Below are positions 59,496 to 64,000 of a DNA stretch of 64,000 nucleotides, piece by piece (position 1 is the stretch's first letter; each line of letters starts with the position of its first letter). A program made the position numbers and the translations under genes. This DNA is from RGIG995 sp045542115 (GTDB taxonomy: Bacteria > Bacillota > Clostridia > Oscillospirales > UBA644): the NCBI GenBank assembly GCA_045542115.1, contig JAZQKK010000011.1:53079-117078 (forward strand), written 5' to 3'. Under the pieces are notes generated by a model. The model ran no database searches. It was not told where the DNA came from and saw only the letters and a program-made list of their open reading frames with translations.

Positions 59496-60832
59496 ATCAG
59501 AAGGAAATGCACGTTATCGACGGAGCGGTGGAAAAACACCGTGGGTTGATTTTGGAGGCAGAGCGCTATATTTGGCACCATCCCGAAACCGGATACAAAG
59601 AAGTCAAAACCTCCGCGTATCTGGCGGGGCAATTCGAAAAATTGGGGTATGAGCTGACCTACGCGGGCAATATTCCCGGGTTTATCACCAAAATCGATAC
59701 CGGAAGACCCGGCCCGGAAGTGTTGATTTTGGGGGAATTGGATTCGGTCATTTGCCCCTCCCACCCCGAGTCCGACCCGGAAACGGGGGCGGTGCACGCT
59801 TGCGGGCACAACGCGCAGTGCGCCGCCTTGTTGGGCATTGCCGCCGCGCTGAAAGAGCCGGGATTTTTGGACGGTCTTTCGGGGAAAATCCGTCTTTGTG
59901 CCGTTCCTGCGGAAGAATTATTGGAAATCACCTATCGCTCCCGCTTGATTCAAGAGGGAAAAATCAAATATTACGGCGGGAAGACCGAATTTTTGTCCCG
60001 CGGTCTGTTTGACGGTGTGGACCTGGCTTTTATCGTTCACACGGCGGCAAGGGATTATCTTCGTTACGGCTCGGTGGGATTGATTGCCAAAAAGATTATT
60101 TATAAGGGACGGGCCTCCCACGCCGGCGCCGCACCCCATCTGGGGCAAAACGCTCTGTACGCCGCCAATTGCGGCCTCAACGCTGTCAACGCCCTTCGGG
60201 AGACGTTTCAGGAAGGGGATATGATTCGCTTCCATCCCATTATCACCAAGGGGGGCGATATGGTCAACGCCATCCCGGAAACGGTGGAAATAGAATCTTA
60301 CGTTCGCGGTGCCACCTTCGACGCCATTCTGCGGGAAAACCGCAAAGTCAACCGGGCGTTGGTGGGAGCGGCTCTGTCGATGGGATGCAATATTGAGATT
60401 CAGGATTCCCCCGGCTATGCTCCCGAATACGCCGCACCGCAAATGAACCGTCTGGCAGCGGAGGCGGCGAAGTTTGCCATCCCCCAACGGACCTGCGAAT
60501 ACGTACAGCAGATTGCGGCGGGAAGCAGTGATATGGGAGATTTGGCCTGCATTATGCCGGTGGTCCAGCCTCACTGTGCCGGCGCCACGGGAAAAGGCCA
60601 CGGAAACGATTATTACATCACCGACCCGGTGGCCGCTTGCGTAGACAGTGCCCGGTGGCAGTTGACGATGCTGCGGATGCTGTTGGAAGAAGACGCGGCG
60701 TTAGCAAAACAGATTTTGGCGGAATTTAAGCCGGACTTTACCAAAGAAGAATTTTTGGCTTTCCAGGACTCGTTAAACGATTCCGGGGACCGCATCGAAT
60801 ACCGGGAAGACGGTGTCACCGTCCGCCTGTAA
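59492..60832 (+). CDS. M20-family amidohydrolase/peptidase (AbgB-like)
   Basis: 446 residues. 'WHHPETGYKEVKTSAYLAG' at the start, 'ILGELDSVICPSHPESDPET' shortened to the metal Asp in 'LGELDSV', 'VHACGHNAQCAALLG' (His), 'AEELLE' (catalytic Glu) and 'KIIYKGRASHAGAAPHLG' in the dimerisation domain are typical of amidohydrolases that cleave N-acyl or p-aminobenzoyl amides. It lies in a block of hydrolases. The exact substrate is unknown. Confidence 0.88.
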   Translation: MNQKEMHVIDGAVEKHRGLILEAERYIWHHPETGYKEVKTSAYLAGQFEKLGYELTYAGNIPGFITKIDTGRPGPEVLILGELDSVICPSHPESDPETGAVHACGHNAQCAALLGIAAALKEPGFLDGLSGKIRLCAVPAEELLEITYRSRLIQEGKIKYYGGKTEFLSRGLFDGVDLAFIVHTAARDYLRYGSVGLIAKKIIYKGRASHAGAAPHLGQNALYAANCGLNAVNALRETFQEGDMIRFHPIITKGGDMVNAIPETVEIESYVRGATFDAILRENRKVNRALVGAALSMGCNIEIQDSPGYAPEYAAPQMNRLAAEAAKFAIPQRTCEYVQQIAAGSSDMGDLACIMPVVQPHCAGATGKGHGNDYYITDPVAACVDSARWQLTMLRMLLEEDAALAKQILAEFKPDFTKEEFLAFQDSLNDSGDRIEYREDGVTVRL

Positions 60833-60856
60833 CGCAGAAAAGAGGAATTGAAAGCA

Positions 60857-61402
60857 ATGTCATTTTCCGGAGCGATTCATCATTTTAACACCATCACCAA
60901 ACATCGGCACAAGGTGATACAACATTGTTTGAAAGCCGGGATTCCCTGGCGGGGGCTGATGCACGATCTGTCCAAATACACCCCCACGGAATTTTGCGAA
61001 GGGGCAAATAATTGGCTGGGAACCCGTTCTCCCAACGAAAAGGCCCGGTCAGACAAGGGATATTCCTTGGCCTGGCTTCACCATCAAGGGAGAAACCGCC
61101 ATCATTTTGAGTATTGGTATGATTATAACCCCAAGACCCATCGCAGAGAGCCGGTGAAGATGCCCTTCGTTTTCGTGCTGGAAATGTTTTGCGACCGGGT
61201 TGCGGCCAGCAAGATATACCAGGGCAAAAACTACACCGACCGTCACCCGTTGGACTATTTTCTCCGGGCAAAAGCCACCCGCGTTATCCATCCCGACACG
61301 TCGGATCTGTTGGAAGGATGGCTTGTGATGTTGGCGGACAAGGGAGAAAAAGAGACGTTTACCTATCTTCGCCGGTTGCGAAAGACCCATCCCCATTATT
61401 AA
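60857..61402 (+). CDS. DUF5662-like protein, possible HD-type hydrolase
   Basis: 181 residues. 'HHFNTITKHRHKVIQHCLKA', 'GLMHDLSKYTPTEFCEGA' and 'AWLHHQGRNRHHFEYW' place several His and the pair His-Asp in helices, as in HD phosphohydrolases, although the family is named only DUF5662. No activity is proven. The start at 60857 follows GAGGA; TTG at 60848 is an alternative. It lies between the M20 and M18 genes. Confidence 0.72.
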   Translation: MSFSGAIHHFNTITKHRHKVIQHCLKAGIPWRGLMHDLSKYTPTEFCEGANNWLGTRSPNEKARSDKGYSLAWLHHQGRNRHHFEYWYDYNPKTHRREPVKMPFVFVLEMFCDRVAASKIYQGKNYTDRHPLDYFLRAKATRVIHPDTSDLLEGWLVMLADKGEKETFTYLRRLRKTHPHY

Positions 61403-61417
61403 AGAGAGGTTTTTGAT

Positions 61418-62698
61418 ATGACTGTGGAAACGTTATTGGAATTGATTCATCGGACGCCTACCCCCTGGCATTGTGTTCAGACCGTAGAAGAAATTTTGGA
61501 AAAATCCGGGTTCTCGCCCCGGGTACAGGCCGACTGTGACCCGGTGGGGGCGGGGAATTGGTATACTTCCCGCAACGGCTCGGCGCTGATTGCCTATCGG
61601 ATTCCCGATGCCTTTGACCCCAGCGCCGTGTGCTTCCGCATTACCGCCGCCCACGGAGATTCCCCCTGTTTCCGGTTGAAGCCCAACGGAACGTTGAAGG
61701 GCAATATGACCCGTTTGAATACGGAACTGTACGGAGGAAGTATTCACGCCACCTGGATGGACGTTGGCTTGGGACTGGCCGGCCGGGTGATGGTTCGCAC
61801 CGACGCCGGTATGACGGCAAAACTGCTTTATATCGACCGCCCCGTGGCGGTAATTCCCAATACCGCCCCCCATCTTCGGCCGATGAACGACGGTCTGACC
61901 TTAGACCCGAAGTGCGATTTGGTCCCCCTGTTCGGCGAAGGGGATGCCGACCTTACGGAGGTTATCGCCTCGGAGTTGGGGGTTGCGCCCGACGCCGTGG
62001 TGGGCTGGGATCTGTCTCTGGTCTGCCCGGACAAGGGGTTTGTCTTTGGTCCCAAAGGGGAGTTTATCACTTCTCCCCGTTTGGACGATCTGGAATGTGT
62101 GTTCACTTGTTTGGATGGATTTTTGGCGGCAAAAACCCCGGAAAACGTCATCCCCGTTTTTGCTTTGTTTGACAACGAAGAGACCGGCTCTCTGTCCTAC
62201 GCCGGGGCGTCGGGAACGCTTTTGAAAGACGTCCTTGCCCGGATATTGCCCGAAGAAGGGGTGTTGCAAAGTGCTTTGGCCCGGTCGTTTTTCGTCTCGG
62301 CGGACAACGCCCACGCCCTGCACCCCAACCATCCGGAATTGTACGACGGAAACCACGCTCCGGTGATGAACGGCGGGGTGGTCGTAAAATACAACGCCGC
62401 CCAGCGGTATATGTCCGACGGATTTTCCGGTGCGGTCTTTGGAGAAATTTGCAAAAGAGCCGGTGTTCCCACCCAGGTATTTTGCAACCGTTCCGACAAG
62501 CGGGGCGGCAGCACCTTGGGAAACCTGTCCGAGGCTCAGGTGCCGGTGCGCGGGGTGGATATTGGTCTTGCTCAGTTGGCGATGCACTCTGCCCGGGAAA
62601 CGGCGGGAAGCCGGGATATTGCCTATATGCAACAGGCAATTAAGGCCTTTTACGAAGAAAAATTTATTCTGTCGGAAGACGGAATTTTGTGGAATTAA
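61418..62698 (+). CDS. M18-family aminopeptidase
   Basis: 426 residues. 'TPTPWHCVQTVEEILEKSGF' opens the protein, 'ITAAHGDSPCFRLKPNG' (first metal His and Asp), 'FDNEETGSLSYAGASG' (Glu-Glu) and 'SADNAHALHPNHPELY' (His and Asp) give the two-zinc site of aspartyl/leucyl aminopeptidases such as PepC of the M18 group. It removes N-terminal residues from peptides in the cytoplasm. GAGAGG precedes the ATG. Confidence 0.94.
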   Translation: MTVETLLELIHRTPTPWHCVQTVEEILEKSGFSPRVQADCDPVGAGNWYTSRNGSALIAYRIPDAFDPSAVCFRITAAHGDSPCFRLKPNGTLKGNMTRLNTELYGGSIHATWMDVGLGLAGRVMVRTDAGMTAKLLYIDRPVAVIPNTAPHLRPMNDGLTLDPKCDLVPLFGEGDADLTEVIASELGVAPDAVVGWDLSLVCPDKGFVFGPKGEFITSPRLDDLECVFTCLDGFLAAKTPENVIPVFALFDNEETGSLSYAGASGTLLKDVLARILPEEGVLQSALARSFFVSADNAHALHPNHPELYDGNHAPVMNGGVVVKYNAAQRYMSDGFSGAVFGEICKRAGVPTQVFCNRSDKRGGSTLGNLSEAQVPVRGVDIGLAQLAMHSARETAGSRDIAYMQQAIKAFYEEKFILSEDGILWN

Positions 62699-62713
62699 CA
62701 GGAGGGATTTGCG

Positions 62714-63964
62714 ATGAATAAAACGATGCTGAAAAAGTACGCCCGGCTTGTGGTCCGGGTGGGCGCTAACGTCCAGCGGGGGGAACGGGTGGTCGTTTAC
62801 GCTGACGTAGAACAGGCAGACCTTGCCACGGAAGTGGTAAAAGACGCCTATCGGTGCGGGGCTTCCCACGTGGCGGTGGAATGGAGCCACGACGAAATTA
62901 CCCGGTTGCATTATACTCACCGGATGACCGACGTGATGGCGGAGGTGACCCGTTGGGAAAAGGAAAAAGTAAAAGATATGGCAGAACGTTTGCCTTGCCG
63001 TATCTTCTTGGAATCCTCCGACCCGGACTTACTGCGGGGCATCAGCCAAGAGAAGATTCGTGCGGTGCAGTCCGCTCGCGTCAAGGCCTTCAAACCCTAC
63101 CGGGACCAGATGGACAACCGTCACGCCTGGACCATTGCCGCGGCCCCGTCCAAGGCGTGGGCCAAAAAGATTTTCCCGGATTTGACCGCCGGCGCCGCCG
63201 TGGAAAAACTGTGGGATGCCATCCTCAAATCGGTCCACGTGTCCGCTGATACCGACCCGGTGAAGGAATGGGAGAAGATCAACCAAGCCTTCCGGGCAAA
63301 GTGTGAATGGCTCAATAAAAACGCCTTTACGGCGATGGAATATACTTCCTCCAACGGGACGAACTTTATTGCCGGACTGATTCCCGGCGTTGTGTGGATG
63401 GGTGGCGGCGAAGAATTTTTGAACGGTCACTTCTTTAATCCCAATCTCCCCACCGAAGAAATTTTCACTTCTCCCAAGGCCGGAGCGGCTTCGGGGAAAT
63501 TGGTCTCCACTAAGCCCTTGTCTTACAACGGTCAGTTGATTGAGAATTTTTCCATCACCTTTGACCAAGGGAAAGCCGTGTCCTGGACCGCCGAAAAAGG
63601 GCAGGGGATGTTGGACCAACTGATGAGTATGGACGAGGGAGCAAAAATGTTGGGAGAATTGGCGTTAGTGCCCAAGACTTCCCCCATCAATCAATCGGGC
63701 ATCCTGTTTTACAATACCCTGTTTGACGAAAACGCGTCCTGTCACGTGGCGTTGGGGTCGGGCTTTACCAATCTCTATCCCGGCTTCGACAAATTGACCC
63801 GCAAAGAACTGACCGAACGGGGCATTAACGATTCGCTGATTCACGTGGACTTTATGATTGGCGCCGACGATTTGACCATCACCGGCATCCGGGGAGACGG
63901 AACCCGGGTCAAAGTCTTCGAAAACGGCGACTGGGCACCGTCGATGCTGGCCGAACTGCAATAA
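62714..63964 (+). CDS. M29-family aminopeptidase
   Basis: 416 residues, the usual AmpS/PepS size. 'MLKKYARLVVRVGANVQRGE', 'ADVEQADLATEVVKDAYRCG', 'NGTNFIAGLIPGVVWMGGGE', 'GILFYNTLFDENASCHVALG' and 'DFMIGADDLTI' match the family, including Glu and His ligands of the co-catalytic metals. It trims peptides and would complement the M18 enzyme upstream, which it follows after 15 bases with AGGAGG as ribosome binding site. Confidence 0.94.
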   Translation: MNKTMLKKYARLVVRVGANVQRGERVVVYADVEQADLATEVVKDAYRCGASHVAVEWSHDEITRLHYTHRMTDVMAEVTRWEKEKVKDMAERLPCRIFLESSDPDLLRGISQEKIRAVQSARVKAFKPYRDQMDNRHAWTIAAAPSKAWAKKIFPDLTAGAAVEKLWDAILKSVHVSADTDPVKEWEKINQAFRAKCEWLNKNAFTAMEYTSSNGTNFIAGLIPGVVWMGGGEEFLNGHFFNPNLPTEEIFTSPKAGAASGKLVSTKPLSYNGQLIENFSITFDQGKAVSWTAEKGQGMLDQLMSMDEGAKMLGELALVPKTSPINQSGILFYNTLFDENASCHVALGSGFTNLYPGFDKLTRKELTERGINDSLIHVDFMIGADDLTITGIRGDGTRVKVFENGDWAPSMLAELQ

Positions 63965-63969
63965 TTTCA

Positions 63970-64000
63970 ATAAAAAAGCGCCGGAAACGAACTCGTTTCC
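63970..64000 (+). terminator. start of a terminator cut by the window end
   Basis: GGAAACGA and TCGTTTCC form a stem with a two-base centre; the outer GCC is present only on the left and the sequence stops before the expected GGC and T-run. Confidence 0.55.

Overview
The window looks like chromosomal DNA of a moderately GC-rich, anaerobic Gram-positive bacterium, most likely a member of the Clostridia (Oscillospirales or relatives). The basis is: strong TTGACA-17-TATAAT promoters and AGGAGG ribosome binding sites, rpoB and rpoC of Firmicutes length, a type III glutamine synthetase beside AsnA, cohesin/dockerin proteins, DUF6528-like and DUF5662-like proteins, and a class I lysyl-tRNA synthetase. 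No phage, transposase, CRISPR array or tRNA was seen. The species cannot be named from the sequence alone.

Layout. 1-4.1 kb: a small membrane protein, a DMT-family exporter and a beta-propeller-like lipoprotein (all minus strand), then the rpsF-ssb-rpsR operon. 4.1-8.0 kb: a minus-strand operon with a two-subunit aconitase X and a large Fe-S/FMN/FAD enoate-reductase-type enzyme. 8.2-10.7 kb: a hemolysin III-family membrane protein, a flavin-reductase-like protein, the RNase P RNA gene (enclosed in a 26-bp perfect inverted repeat) and a small membrane protein. 11-25.6 kb: rpoB-rpoC, an unexpected AT-rich insertion (26-codon ORF, frameshifted secreted cysteine peptidase, lipoprotein), then rpsL-rpsG-fusA-tuf. 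25.7-29.7 kb: CYTH protein, aldose epimerase, cupin and a class I LysRS fused to a Trbp111-type tRNA-binding domain.

29.8-39.2 kb is a single operon for the whole route from DAHP to phenylalanine and tyrosine: aminotransferase, pheA, aroB, aroC, an aroE-aroK fusion, aroQ, aroA, tyrA and DAHP synthase. It is preceded by a leader peptide rich in Phe and Tyr codons and a terminator/antiterminator pair, so it appears to be controlled by ribosome-mediated attenuation. It has no tryptophan genes and the leader has no Trp codon.

39.3-50.4 kb: a lipoprotein, a tandem PII-like protein with a duplicated DUF1538 membrane protein, a GH127-like glycosidase, a YihY/BrkB membrane protein, and a three-gene surface cluster (cysteine peptidase/amidase with SH3 and dockerin, cohesin-like plus dockerin-like protein, membrane-anchored cohesin-like protein). 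The last resembles a very small cellulosome-like assembly. A lipid kinase and a TIM-barrel isomerase-like protein follow. 50.5-53.8 kb: nitrogen assimilation (asnA, type III glutamine synthetase, a coupled 55-residue protein). 54-64 kb: an RlmD-type rRNA methyltransferase, an FAD oxidoreductase, a membrane-HAD fusion, a glycerophosphodiesterase, a PHP phosphoesterase, an M20 amidohydrolase, a DUF5662-like protein and two aminopeptidases (M18, M29).

The strongest leads are the Phe/Tyr attenuator, the compact cohesin-dockerin cluster, the AT-rich insertion in the rpo-str region, the class I LysRS fusion and the PII-DUF1538 pair.
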